This document shows positions 18,863-28,341 of a stretch of DNA of 64,000 nt, one piece after another. Positions within the stretch are counted from its first letter, which is position 1. The number at the start of each line of letters is the position of its first letter. Below the pieces are notes generated by a model. It saw only the letters and a program-made list of their open reading frames with translations. It did no database searches and was not told where the DNA came from. The DNA is from Fen-1135 sp963705275 (lineage in GTDB: Bacteria > Desulfobacterota > Syntrophia > Syntrophales > UBA2185), in contig OY970063.1 in NCBI GenBank assembly GCA_963705275.1, positions 558,001 through 622,000 on the forward strand. The letters run 5' to 3'. The position numbers and the translations under genes are program-made.

Positions 18863-18991
18863 TCAAAGTCCTTCCCTGAACATCTGTTCGGCCTGTTCCT
18901 TTTTACGGATTAGCCTGTCGCGTTCTCGCGTGCACTGACTGCAAAACGTAGTATATCCGCACTGGCCTTTGCAGTTCCCCCAGTCGCTCAT
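18863..18991 (-). CDS. small double-CxxC protein, 42 residues
   Basis: Translation from ATG 18991 begins MSDWGNCKGQCGYTTFCSQC and continues with a highly charged helix (TRERDRLIRKKEQAEQMF) before TGA. Cysteine pairs C-x3-C and C-x2-C suggest a small zinc-binding protein. The frame is open upstream to a TTG near 19018, giving 51 residues. No strong ribosome site is visible. It lies directly downstream of ssrA on the same strand. I do not recognise a named family. Confidence 0.5.
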   Translation of the reverse strand: MSDWGNCKGQCGYTTFCSQCTRERDRLIRKKEQAEQMFREGL

Positions 18992-19048
18992 GGAATCCGT
19001 CGTTTCTTTTTCAGTCAATTCTTCTTGCGCCTGATGTTGATTGTTTCA

Positions 19049-19402
19049 TGGTGGAGGCGGCGGGAATCGAACCCGCGTCCGAAAATATTCCACTGCAGCT
19101 TCTACATACTTATCCTCTGTTTTAATTTCACTCTCGAAAACTCCCGGAGGCAGGATTTATCGAGAGCTATCCCTTTGGGTTTTCGCCCCTCTCACTTCGG
19201 GAATGTGAAATCAGCTATCCTGCCTTTATGACGCCCTGATCTGATCCGACAGGCGGGATCAGTAGGACGTAGCCGTCTATGCGGCTAAAGCGTAATCGTA
19301 ATTGGTTGCGCTTAAATGTTTCCTACCTGTTTAACGAGGCCTGGTAGGAACCTCGGTATGCCACTACAGCTTCCATATCCCCGTCGAAACCTTTGCGCCC
19401 CC
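19049..19402 (-). ncRNA. ssrA: tmRNA (ssrA)
   Basis: Transfer-messenger RNA, which with SmpB frees stalled ribosomes and tags the unfinished protein. The 5' end reads GGGGGCGCAAAGGTTTCGAC and the 3' end is the T-arm GGTTCGATTCCCGCC followed by the acceptor strand and encoded CCA. The acceptor stem GGGGGCG pairs with the 3' CGCCTCC (one G-U). The tag frame lies at 19277-19309: GCA ACC AAT TAC GAT TAC GCT TTA GCC GCA TAG, giving ATNYDYALAA, with the usual LAA end. About 354 bases, normal length. smpB lies just upstream on the same strand. Confidence 0.96.
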
Positions 19403-19432
19403 ATAATGGAGTGGATATAGAACTGTAATCGT

Positions 19433-19461
19433 AATATAGGTCTTGAAAGAGTTTTAGTCAA
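19433..19461 (-). promoter_or_regulatory. sigma-70-type promoter of ssrA
   Basis: On the minus strand TTGACT (19461-19456) and TATATT (19438-19433) are 17 bases apart. The mature tmRNA begins about 30 bases past the -10 box, leaving room for the processed 5' leader. Confidence 0.6.
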
Positions 19462-19655
19462 GTGAATTCGATGCCGTTAAAAGGGCATTGCATGGAAATA
19501 TAAAATCCATGTATTTTAGGCAGTTGTTTAATATATGTAATGTATGACTTTAGTTATATTAATTGGCAGGAATGAAGGTCTGCACTATGTTTCTGCATGA
19601 CGACTTGGCAAGCGATTGCCGCTTGCGCAAGTGACATGGGAGGGGCGGGAATGAA

Positions 19656-20150
19656 TTATAAGGACCATTGACAAGGCCATTTATTCTTTCCGCGGAGGCC
19701 GCGTTCCATTTCCCTCCGATCCTCTTTGACCTTCAGGCTTTCCCTCTTATCGTAAAGTCTCTTGCCCCGCCCGACCCCGATTTCTATCTTCACCTTTCCG
19801 CTCTTGAAGTACAATTTCAGCGGAATGAGGGCCAGGCCTCTTTCCCTGGATTTTCCGTAAAGCCTCTTGATCTCTCCCTTGTGAAGGAGAAGTTTCCGCA
19901 CCCGCAGCGGATCATGATTCTCCCGGTTGCCGAAAGAGTAGGGACTGATGTGCATTTCATGGACGAAGACCTCTCCGTCCTTTACCAGGGCATAGCTGTC
20001 CTTGAGATTCGCCTTCCCTTCCCGGAGCGCCTTCACCTCCGTACCCACAAGCGCGATCCCCGCCTCATAGGTGTCATCTATGAAGTAGTTCAGACGCGCC
20101 GTTTTATTCTGGGCGATTATTTTTTCTCCTGACGGTTTCTTTTTCGCCAT
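19656..20150 (-). CDS. smpB: SsrA-binding protein SmpB
   Basis: A 164-residue RNA-binding protein that carries tmRNA to stalled ribosomes. Family hallmarks: NKTARLNYFIDDTYEAGIAL near the N terminus, the GTEVKALREGKANLKDSY stretch, and a basic tail beginning KRESLKVKEDRREMERGL. The last dozen residues (GKNKWPCQWSL) are longer and less basic than usual. ATG 20150 is used. It is encoded about 250 bases upstream of ssrA on the same strand, a common arrangement. Confidence 0.95.
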   Translation of the reverse strand: MAKKKPSGEKIIAQNKTARLNYFIDDTYEAGIALVGTEVKALREGKANLKDSYALVKDGEVFVHEMHISPYSFGNRENHDPLRVRKLLLHKGEIKRLYGKSRERGLALIPLKLYFKSGKVKIEIGVGRGKRLYDKRESLKVKEDRREMERGLRGKNKWPCQWSL

Positions 20151-20175
20151 GTTCTCTCAACCATAGATAACACTA

Positions 20176-21076
20176 TTAGCTCAGATAAGATTCCTCGTCG
20201 CTTCGCTCTCTACGGAATGACATAGGGGGAGCGGAAATGACAGTGGAAAATGTCACTTCATATCTTTCATATCTTGCGGCAGATAATCCATTCTTGACGT
20301 GTCTCAATGCCTTATAGATATTATCACGGATGTTCTTGTTATCGTTCTCCAGCTTTTTCAAGAGTTTCTTAATATACATCCGCCGCGAGGTCTTGCTCGT
20401 AGGGCATTTGTTTCTCGGCGGAGGGCAGACGCTGTTCCTTCGCGTATTTCTTTATCAGGTCCTCCCCGATATAGGCGAAGGGACGGATGATATGAAGCCT
20501 CCCCTGAAAGATCGTCTGCTTCGGCATCATGGTGCTGATCTCCCTCCCGTAGAAGAGGTTGATAAGCAGCGTCTCTATAATGTCATCCTTGTGGTGGGCA
20601 AAGGCAATCTTGTTGCAGTCCTAACTCCGCCGCAATCTCGAAGATTCTCTTTCTCCTCAACCGCGAACAGAGAAAACAGGGGTTCTTCTTGTTGTAATCA
20701 CTGTGGGAAAGAGGCCCGATATCCGTCTTTTCCATATAGTGGTTATAGATTATTTTCTCTTCAGGTATTTCCCAAGAATACCATAGTCACTGTACGTCGG
20801 ATCAAACCCCATGTCAATATTTACGGCGATGATGGAAAAACGGGGCACAAACACCATGGGGGTATTGAGAAGATCAAGAAGGGCAAGGCTGTCCGCGCCG
20901 CCGGAAACGCCGACGAGAATCCTGTCCCCTTCTTCTATCATGTTATAATCCAGGACGCCTTTTCCAGCCATTTTTTCAGATGGTGAAATAGTTTCGTCCT
21001 TTTTTTCTCCGACACAACGGGCACATCTCCTTTGTCCACTTATTTCTGATGTACACAAGTTTCTGTATTTAATCAA
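20176..21076 (-). pseudogene. TtcA-like PP-loop tRNA thiolase, several frameshifts
   Basis: The N-terminal part (20750-21076) has ILVGVSGGADSLALLDLL, the PP-loop SGGxDS motif of tRNA 2-thiocytidine synthase-like ATPases, and an N-terminal CARC pair. The rest continues in other frames: EKTDIGPLSHSDYNKKNPCF then CSRLRRKRIFEIAAELG; then NKIAFAHHKDDIIETLLINL to FQGRLHIIRPFAYIGEDLIK; then a Cys-rich end and YIKKLLKKLENDNKNIRDNI. The breaks lie near 20750, 20615 and 20435. The family motifs, including the CxxC pair, are recoverable, so either the gene is dead or the sequence has indel errors. The frame seems to start at a TTG (21076), divergent from eno. Confidence 0.7.
20189..20222 (-). repeat. 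REP-like intergenic repeat
   Basis: On the plus strand the segment starts GATTCCTCGTCGCTTCGCTC and ends CGGAATGACA. It resembles a palindromic repeat style often seen between genes in environmental bacteria. Only one copy was seen here. It runs into the apparent C-terminal extension of the broken ttcA-like gene, so that extension is probably not native. Confidence 0.4.
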
Positions 21077-21167
21077 GGTCGTTCACATTTCTGACATCGG
21101 CCTTGAATTCTTATCCGGATTGGTATATGCATAAAAGAACATACCTACATTAACAAGAGGAGGCCAT

Positions 21168-22462
21168 ATGACTGAGATCATCAACGTATATGCAAGGGAA
21201 ATTCTGGATTCAAGAGGCAACCCAACAGTTGAGGCCGAAGTGACACTTTTTTCAGGAATTACCGGCCGCGCGGCCGTGCCCTCAGGCGCTTCCACAGGAG
21301 AGCACGAAATGCTCGAACTCCGTGACGGCGACAAGAAAAGATACCTGGGCAAAGGCGTAGTGAAGGCTGTAAACAATGTTATCAACAAAATCGGGCCGGA
21401 GGTCATCGGCATGGACAGCCTCAATCAGAGGGAGATCGATTACGCCATGATCTCGCTGGACGGCACGCCCAATAAAGGCGCCCTCGGCGCGAACGCTATT
21501 TTAGGCGTCTCAATGGCCTGCGCGAAAGCCGCTGCGGAAGCCATGGAACTGCCCCTTTACAGGTACATCGGCGGCGTGATCGCCAAGGATATCCCCGTCC
21601 CCATGATGAATATCATTAACGGCGGCCAGCATGCGGACAACAATGTCGATATCCAGGAATTCATGATCATGCCCATCGGCGCAAAGAACTTCAAAGAAGG
21701 ACTGCGCATGTCCGCGGAGGTTTTTCACAACCTCAAGATCCGTCCTCAAGGGCAAAGGATATAACACCTCCGTTGGTGATGAAGGCGGCTTCGCACCCAA
21801 CCTCAAATCCAATGAAGAAGCATTCATGGTGATTATGGAAGCCATAGAGAAGGCGGGATATAAGCCGGGAAAGGACATCTGTATCGCCATTGATTCGGCG
21901 GCAAGCGCCTTTTTCGAAGAACGGGAAATATGTCATGGCCGCAGAAAAGAAACCTAACAAGACGGCTGCGGAAATGGTCAAGTTCTATCAGGACATGGTA
22001 AAAAAATATCCCATCGTATCCATTGAAGACGGCCTGGCGGAAGACGACTGGGACGGATGGAAGCTCCTCACCGATACATTGGGAAGCAAGGTCCAGATCG
22101 TGGGAGACGACATCTTTGTGACAAACAAGAAGAGGCTGGAAAAGGGTATCGCCATGGGCGTCGCCAATTCCATTCTGATCAAGCTCAACCAGATCGGTAC
22201 GCTGACGGAAACCATGGAGACCATTCAAAGGGCTAAGGAGGCAGGGTACACGACCGTCATCTCTCACAGGTCCGGCGAAACGGAAGACAGCTACATGGCG
22301 GATGTGGCGGTAGGAGCAAACTGCGGGCAGATCAAAAGCGGATCTTTATCAAGGAGCGAGCGGCTGGCAAAATACAACCAGCTCCTGAGGATAGAAGAGC
22401 AGCTCGGTGATTATGCCGTCTATCCCGGAAGAGCAGCGCTCTACAGCATAAAAAAGAAGTAA
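21168..22462 (+). CDS. eno: enolase, interrupted by two single-base insertions
   Basis: Converts 2-phosphoglycerate to phosphoenolpyruvate. It starts MTEIINVYAREILDSRGNPT at ATG 21168 after AAGAGGAGGCCAT. Motifs include GAVPSGASTG-like AVPSGASTGEHE, NGGQHADNNVDIQEFMI, SIEDGLAEDDW and VISHRSGETED. The frame breaks near 21737 (AAG-A-TCC where AAG TCC is expected) and near 21920 (GAAGAACGGG where GAAGACGGG is expected). Removing one base at each gives 430 residues, the usual enolase length, and restores the metal and active-site segments. Followed by a strong terminator. A sequence error is more likely than loss of this central enzyme. Confidence 0.93.
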
Positions 22463-22502
22463 GAACAGATTCCGGAAAGATCGTCGGAGTCTTAGAAAAT
22501 TT

Positions 22503-22550
22503 AAAGCCGTTGTCAGGAACCTTCTCAGGTAATGACAACGGCTTTTTTAT
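22503..22550 (+). terminator. intrinsic terminator of eno
   Basis: AAAGCCGTTGTCA (22503-22515) pairs with TGACAACGGCTTT (22533-22545), a 13-base-pair stem, and a T-run follows. Confidence 0.9.
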
Positions 22551-22579
22551 TAACGGTGACTACGGCGTTACTGCGTGCC

Positions 22580-25289
22580 TCACTTGTTTATCAGGGCCGC
22601 ATGGGCAGCCGCCAGTCTCGCAATAGGTACGCGGAACGGTGAACAGGAAACATAGTCCATTCCTACGCGGTGGCAGAGGTCGATGGACTTCGGATCACCG
22701 CCGTGCTCGCCGCAGATGCCGACCTTCAGCTTGGGGCGCGTGGAGCGGCCTTTCTTAGTGCCCATCTCGACAAGCTGGCCGACTCCCCTCTCATCCAGGC
22801 TCTGAAACGGGTCTTCGGGCAGGATTCGCTGTTCAAGATAAATGGGGAGGAATCCGCCGATGTCGTCACGCGAAAAACCGAATGTAGTCTGAGTAAGGTC
22901 GTTTGTGCCAAAGGAGAAGAACTCGGCGGTCTTGGCAATATCGTCGGCCGTGAGCGCCGCCCTCGGCACCTCGATCATCGTCCCGACCAGGTATTCGAAG
23001 GTCACGCCCTGTTCCTTCATCACCTCCGCGGCCATGCGGCGAATGATGGCTTCCTGGTGATTATATTCAGAGGCGGTGCCCACCAGCGGGACCATTACCT
23101 CCGGATAGACTTTGATACCCTTTTTAGTCAATTCCGCGGCAGCCTCAAAAATTGCCCGGGCCTGCATTTCCGTAATTTCCGGATAGGCGATGCCCAGACG
23201 GCAGCCGCGATGACCGAGCATCGGGTTTAGTTCGTGCAGGGACTCGACACGCGCTTTAAGTTTCTTGACGGGAATGCCGAGCTCTTTTGACAGCTCCTTT
23301 ATCTGCTGACTATCCAGAGTCACAAACTCATGCAACGGGGGGTCGAGGAGACGAATCGTCACAGGGAGACCCTGCATGGCTTCAAGGAGGCCCATGAAAT
23401 CCTGCCGCTGAAACGGCAAGAGCTTCATAACCGCCTTGCGGCGATCCGCTTCCTTCTCCGCAATGATCATCTCACGCATAGGCATGATGCGCTCCGGGCC
23501 GAAGAACATATGCTCCGTGCGGGTAAGCCCGATGCCTTCAGCGCCAAAGACGCGTGCCTGAGCGGCGTCCTGGGGACGGTCGGCATTGGTACGCACACCG
23601 AGCCTACGGAATTTGTCCGCCCATCCCATGAGTTCGGTATATTCCTTATTGGCCGCGAGGTCAGGCCTTACTGACGGAACCTTCCCCTCATATACCCGGC
23701 CTATCGAACCGTTGAGTGAAATCCAGTCGCCCTCTTTTATAGTCCTGCCCCCTACCGTCATCATCTTCTTATTCATGTCAATATCCAGGGCAGAGCAGCC
23801 AACGATGCAGCATTTGCCCCAGCCGCGCGCGACAAGTGCGGCATGGCTCGTCATACCGCCTTTTGCCGTCAGTACGGCTTCGGCGACATGCATGCCGTGC
23901 ACATCCTCGGGAGAGGTCTCGTGACGTACGAGGATAATCTTCTTGCCTTCCTTTGTCCACTTCGCCGCATCATCGGCAGTGAAAACAACCTGCCCTGTGG
24001 CTCCGCCGGGACCCGCGGGCAGGCCCCTGGCAAGTACACGTGCCTTTCTGCTCCTCTGCCGGATCAAGCATATCATGCAGCAGTTCATCCAGCTGCGCCG
24101 GCCTGACCCGGAGGACTGCCGTGGCTTGATCGATGAGACCTTCACGCACCATCTCCACAGCCGCTTTCACCGCTGCGGGTCCGTTGCGCTTGCCGGTGCG
24201 TGTCTGGAGCATCCACAGGCGGCCATCCTGGATGGTAAACTCGATATCCTGCATGTCTTTGTAATGTTTTTCCAGCCTGTCTCGTATATCTGCCAGTTCT
24301 CTGTACAAAGGCGGCATGGCTTCTTCGAGGCTCTGGATGTGCCTCGTGTCATCCGTCTTGTTCTTTATGTTGAGCGGATTGGGCGTGCGGAGCCCGGCCA
24401 CGACATCTTCACCCTGCGCATTCACCAGCCATTCACCATAGAATATATTTTCTCCTGTCGCGGGGTTTCTGGTGAAGGCAACACCGGTTGCGCTATTGTC
24501 ACCCATATTTCCGAAAACCATGGACTGAACAGTCACGGCAGTGCCCCATTCATCCGGGATACCTTCGATGCGCCGGTAAGAAACTGCACGCTTTCCATTC
24601 CAGCTCTGGAAGACGGCTCCTATCCCACCCCAGAGCTGCTCGTAAGGATCATCGGGGAAGTCTTTCCCCAGGATTTTCTTGACTATGTTCTTGAATACTT
24701 TGGTGAGCTTTTTCAGATCTGCCGCAGTGAGATCGGTGTCCTGAACGACATGCAGCTTCTTTTTCATTTTATCCATCGCATGCTCGAGCTGTACGCGGAC
24801 CCCCCTACCCTCTTCCGGTTCGATTCCGGCTGCTTTTTCCATGACAACATCCGAGTACATCATGATCAGGCGACGATATGCATCATAGGCGAACCGCTCG
24901 TTGCCGGTTTTTGCGACCAGCCCCTTTATCGTCTTTTCATTAAGACCGATATTCAGCACAGTCTCCATCATGCCCGGCATGGAGGAGCGCGCCCCGGAGC
25001 GAACGGAAAGCAACAGGGGATTTGCCGGATCGCCGAATTTCGCCTGCATAATTGATTCAACATTTGCGAGGGCCTGCCTCACTTCAGCTTCAAACTCAGG
25101 CGGATAAGATTTATTATGCTGATAGTAATAGTTGCAAACTTCAGTTGTAATAGTGAAACCGGGAGGCACGGGAATGGCGAGACTGGCCATTTCCGCCAGA
25201 TTAGCCCCCTTACCGCCTAAGAGCTCTTTCATTTCCGCCTTGCCGTCTGCTTTGCCTCCTCCAAATTCAAATACATATTTCTTAGACAT
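22580..25289 (-). CDS. ppdK: pyruvate, phosphate dikinase, one frameshift
   Basis: Interconverts pyruvate + ATP + Pi and PEP + AMP + PPi. The N-terminal ATP-grasp part starts MSKKYVFEFGGGKADGKAEM at 25289. The phosphohistidine motif is GGMTSHAALVARGWGKCC. The C-terminal PEP/pyruvate barrel holds FFSFGTNDLTQTTFGFSRDD and VGICGEHGGDPKSI with the active-site Cys. The frame breaks near 24043 (AAAGGCACG where AAAGCACG is expected). Removing one base gives 902 residues, normal for the family. ATG 25289 is preceded by AGGAGAGAAAG. It converges with eno, its glycolytic partner at the PEP node. Confidence 0.94.
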
Positions 25290-25667
25290 CTTTCTCTCTC
25301 CTGAATCTCATTCAATTTTGATTTTTGAGTTTTTTCCGTTGTTACGTATGAAGTTAATGATTCAATAATACGCAGCACTGATCTTCCGCGATGACAAAAT
25401 TTTCTATCAGTCTTGACCTGTGAAGTCAAATGGAAATGTAAGAAGTTTTTTGCATAGAAGGCAAGATGCCAACAAATCCATATATCGGGAAAGTCCCGTC
25501 TTTTGAGGAGAAATTACGGCAAGGATACCATCATGCATGAGACTCGGCGAGGCCGTATATTCCAGCGGTGCGTCTCCGACATTCTATTCAATGGAAAGCC
25601 ATCCAAGCCCGCCGACTTTTGGGCAATCGCCGCGATTAAATTTTTTCTGAAAAAGATCAAATAATTC

Positions 25668-25696
25668 TTGACAGAATTATCGTTCATGTAGAATAT
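25668..25696 (+). promoter_or_regulatory. sigma-70-type promoter of first subunit c gene
   Basis: TTGACA (25668-25673) and GAATAT (25691-25696), 17 bases apart, leave a leader of roughly 160 bases. Confidence 0.55.
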
Positions 25697-25812
25697 TACG
25701 CTTGTAAATTGTGGAGAAAGCGGGAAGATAAGTCTTTCTCGCGGGAAAATTGATTCGCGAGAAAGATGCGGCATATTAATTACGAAAGGAGGTGAGTCGC
25801 GGATATATTGGA

Positions 25813-25831
25813 GAGACATGCCACATGTCTC
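25813..25831 (+). promoter_or_regulatory. leader hairpin upstream of atpE
   Basis: GAGACATG-CCA-CATGTCTC forms a perfect 8-base-pair stem with a 3-base loop. It lies between an SD-like AAAGGAGGTGAG and the true ribosome site AGGAGGAA of the gene at 25865. It could affect translation or mRNA stability. Confidence 0.5.
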
Positions 25832-25864
25832 AAGAAGCTAAACAAGCAAATAGGAGGAATAAAA

Positions 25865-26245
25865 ATGAGAAAGACGTTTAGTTGTGTAATTCTTAGTTTG
25901 ATCTTTGTCATGGTGTTAGCCCCGTTAGCGATGGCCGCCGCTGCACCCGCGCCTGCTGCCGCACCTGGTGCACCGGTAGACTATACAAAGGCGATCGTGA
26001 TTGGATGCAGTCTTCTGGCAGTGGGTATTGCCATGGGATTCGGCACAATCGGTACGGGTGTTGGAATGGGTAACGGATTGAGCGGCGCCACAAACGCCGT
26101 CGGCAGAAATCCGGAAGCACAGGGAAAGATCCTGCTGACCATGATGGTTGGTCTGGCTATGATCGAATCACTCGCGATCTATGCTCTGGTTATTGCATTG
26201 ATCGTACTCTACGCCAATCCTCTGATTAAGTTCATTGGCATGTAG
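25865..26245 (+). CDS. atpE: ATP synthase F0 subunit c, first copy
   Basis: A 126-residue membrane protein forming the rotor ring of F0. It begins MRKTFSCVILSLIFVMVLAP with a cleavable-looking signal (end near AMA-AAAPAPAAAPG), unusual for short c subunits but seen in some deltaproteobacteria. Two membrane helices flank the polar loop AVGRNPEAQGK, and the ion-binding Glu is in LAMIESLAIYALVIAL. The Gln expected in helix 1 of sodium-type rings is Met here, so proton use is more likely. ATG 25865 follows AGGAGGAATAAAA. No other F0/F1 gene is adjacent. Confidence 0.92.
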   Translation: MRKTFSCVILSLIFVMVLAPLAMAAAAPAPAAAPGAPVDYTKAIVIGCSLLAVGIAMGFGTIGTGVGMGNGLSGATNAVGRNPEAQGKILLTMMVGLAMIESLAIYALVIALIVLYANPLIKFIGM

Positions 26246-26267
26246 AAAACCGGTATTATAAGAAATC

Positions 26268-26309
26268 AGGGAGGGGGAGCGCTACCACGACTTCAACTCC
26301 CTTTTTTTT
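26268..26309 (+). terminator. terminator of first subunit c gene
   Basis: AGGGAG (26268-26273) pairs with CTCCCT (26297-26302), followed by eight T. The loop is long, so strength is uncertain. Confidence 0.5.
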
Positions 26310-26534
26310 GTCCAATTTCTTCGGCCATGGGAGTCTTCTGAATGGCTCAACCAACAGAGAATTCTTTTCCCTGACTTAGACTGTGATCCCTGCCCCTTTG
26401 AATTCTTGAATCCTCGATCTCTCGAATCCTCAATATGCCGCCAACTTCTTCGCAAACTAATGACTAAAGATAAGAGATTAGGTGCCGGACGCACGGAGGC
26501 GCAGGGGAGAGCAGTCTGATATATCAGTGAAAAA

Positions 26535-26563
26535 AAAGGCCGGGAGTGCGCCTCCCGGCCTTT
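26535..26563 (-). terminator. intrinsic terminator of Cache-domain gene
   Basis: AAAGGCCGGGAG (26535-26546) and CTCCCGGCCTTT (26552-26563) form a perfect 12-base-pair stem. On the minus strand it runs into a T-tract (the A-run at 26530-26537). Confidence 0.85.
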
Positions 26564-26588
26564 CGGTCTTATTCTGCGTTACTTGGTC

Positions 26589-27911
26589 CTATTTGTCACC
26601 TTTGTCGTCCTCGTCCTCGTCTTCGAGTGCAGCCGCCTCGGCTCCTGCAGGGACTTCCGCGTCAATAGACCGTGCGATTCCTCGCGAGAGGAGTGCGGAT
26701 ATGAAGAAGAGAAGAATGACTGAAATGATGATGATCAGGACGATCGTCGTCGTCCATGCCTTCACTTCCTTTTCAATATTCTTGGAAGCTTTCATGGCCA
26801 TTTCATTGAACTTCTCCACGTTCACTCCCATTCCGACCCATCCGAATCCGCCGGGCTTCGGATAGTCATCGGAGTAGAACTTTATGGGCGCATAGGCCAC
26901 GAATTTCGTCTGACCGGCAAATTTGTACATCTTTATGCCTGTGTTTCCTGCAGCCGCATCTCTTGCGACTTCCGGCAGACCCGGATCCATAAAGCCCAGG
27001 AGGTTAAGGTTGAGCACCTCTTCTCCCTTCTTGGTCATTGCCTCTACGGTTTTATCGGTAAGAGGAGGAACCGGTGTTCCGTCGCCATACAGACCCTCTA
27101 TGTGATAATCGTTCGGATGTGCAATGACAAACCCTCTGTTATCTACCATGTAGGCATAGTTTCCTGTCGCTGCATCCGCCCTGAATACATACCCAGACTG
27201 GGTTGGTATAATATGATCGGTGAACTCGGCAACATGCTGAAAATCAAGGGCAAGACTGATAACACCTGAAAAGCCTTCCTTGCCGAATATCGGCGTGGCC
27301 ATGCGAATAATTCCCTGTAAAACGTTTTCCCTTTTCAAACTCGGCTTTATTCACGTACCAGCCCGTAACATGGGAGATATACACTTCTCCTTTATTCAGT
27401 TTCGCTGCCTTGATGAAGTAGTCCTCGGATTTGTATTTTGTATTGGCCGGCTTACTCACATTAGTCAGCGCCGACTTCGGAGCTACCGCACCATCGGCAA
27501 TTTTTATCACCTCATTACCATTCTGATCGATGAGGTGCCATCTCTGAATAGAGAGGGGCAACAGACCTGTTGGATTTTATTATCCTCTTTTACCCAGATT
27601 GCTTTCTTGTTTTCATTAATAAATTGCTTGTAGCTTGATTCGGTCGCCGGGATGATGGTTGCAATCAACAAATCCTTCTTTCTTTCCGTGAGAAAATTGG
27701 CAACTTCGTCCGCCGTATTAATGGCACGTATCTTGATTTCTTCCTGAGATTTCTGATCGAGAACGTTGATTGCTCGTTCTTTCGCTGTAATCCCTAATTT
27801 TAGAATGCCGTTGGCAATCAGAATAGCCATCAGTGAAAAGGGGATTACGATAAGCAGGAAGAATACTCTCGCTACTGTGAAAAGCTGCTTATCTTTTTTA
27901 TTTTCTGGCAT
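26589..27911 (-). CDS. double-Cache membrane protein without output domain, frameshifted
   Basis: The start MPENKKDKQLFTVARVFFLL includes the first membrane helix. A large extracytoplasmic double-Cache sensor follows, with segments such as HLIDQNGNEVIKIADG, GWYVNKAEF, FGKEGFSGVISLALDFQHV and VIAHPNDYHIEGLYG. A second helix (TTIVLIIIISVILLFFISAL) and only about 35 cytoplasmic residues follow, ending in a run of Glu/Asp. No HAMP, MCP, kinase or GGDEF domain is present. The frame breaks near 27550 and near 27330, the second in A/G runs. Total length is a multiple of three, so the breaks compensate. Role unknown; it may signal through a partner. It lies between two atpE copies. Confidence 0.7.
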
Positions 27912-27965
27912 TGCCTTCTCCCCCTAACTTTTGTCAGATTTAAAGTTAATTGTTCTTCAAATGAA

Positions 27966-28341
27966 TTAACCTAAAAAATAACGCATAAAGGGGTTTGCAA
28001 ACAGAAGAACAAGCGAAACAACCAGAGCATAAATGGCGATCGATTCTGCCATGGCCATACCGATAAGCATGGTCATCATGATTTTACCCTGAACCCCGGG
28101 GTTTCTTCCCACCGCCTGACATGCGCCGTTCGTCGCAGTACCGATTCCCAACCCGGCTCCGACTGCGCCGATACCCATAGCCAAACCTGCTCCCAACATG
28201 GCGCCGACTGCGAAGAGAACCTTCGTGTACGATTCACCCGCCGGAATTGCTTCTGCAGCATATACGAGCTGTGAGGAAAACAAGAAGAGCAGCCATTGTT
28301 GAAAATAGAGTTAATAAAGTTTTCCCGAATTTCCGTAACAT
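27966..28341 (-). CDS. atpE: ATP synthase F0 subunit c, second copy, frameshifted in signal peptide
   Basis: A second rotor-ring subunit. The mature part has two helices around AVGRNPGVQGK and the ion-binding Glu in GMAMAESIAIYALVVSLV. Translation from ATG 28341 (after AAAGGAGAAAAAAA) gives MLRKFGKTLLTLFSTMAALL, a signal peptide, but the frame shifts within GTTTTCCTCACAG near 28282. Dropping one base joins it to SQLVYAAEAIPAGESYTKVL and gives 124 residues. It differs clearly from the copy at 25865 and is not a recent duplicate. Helix 1 has Ile where sodium-type rings have Gln. Confidence 0.88.

Larger units (their letters stand above)
25290..25864. other. intergenic region with atpE leader
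   Basis: Divergent region between ppdK and the first subunit c gene. It holds a sigma-70-like promoter at 25668-25696, a strong SD-like AAAGGAGGTGAG near 25783-25794 with no evident gene behind it, and a perfect hairpin at 25813-25831. A TTG-started extension of atpE (25808) exists but skips the real ribosome site. Confidence 0.55.
26246..26588. other. gap between convergent genes, terminators only
   Basis: Between the first subunit c gene and the Cache-domain gene. It holds a terminator for each gene (26268 plus, 26535 minus). Nothing else is seen. Confidence 0.6.

Noticed and set aside
19025..19231. 68-codon frame over the tmRNA gene
   Set aside because: The DNA is explained by the tmRNA, including acceptor stem, T-arm and tag frame.
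19668..20132. 154-codon plus-strand frame
   Set aside because: Shadow of smpB.
23943..25055. 370-codon plus-strand frame
   Set aside because: Antisense to ppdK, whose conserved motifs cover the whole stretch.
25865..28341. sodium-type c ring
   Set aside because: The helix-1 Gln of sodium-binding c subunits is Met or Ile here, and the Thr after Glu-Ser is replaced.
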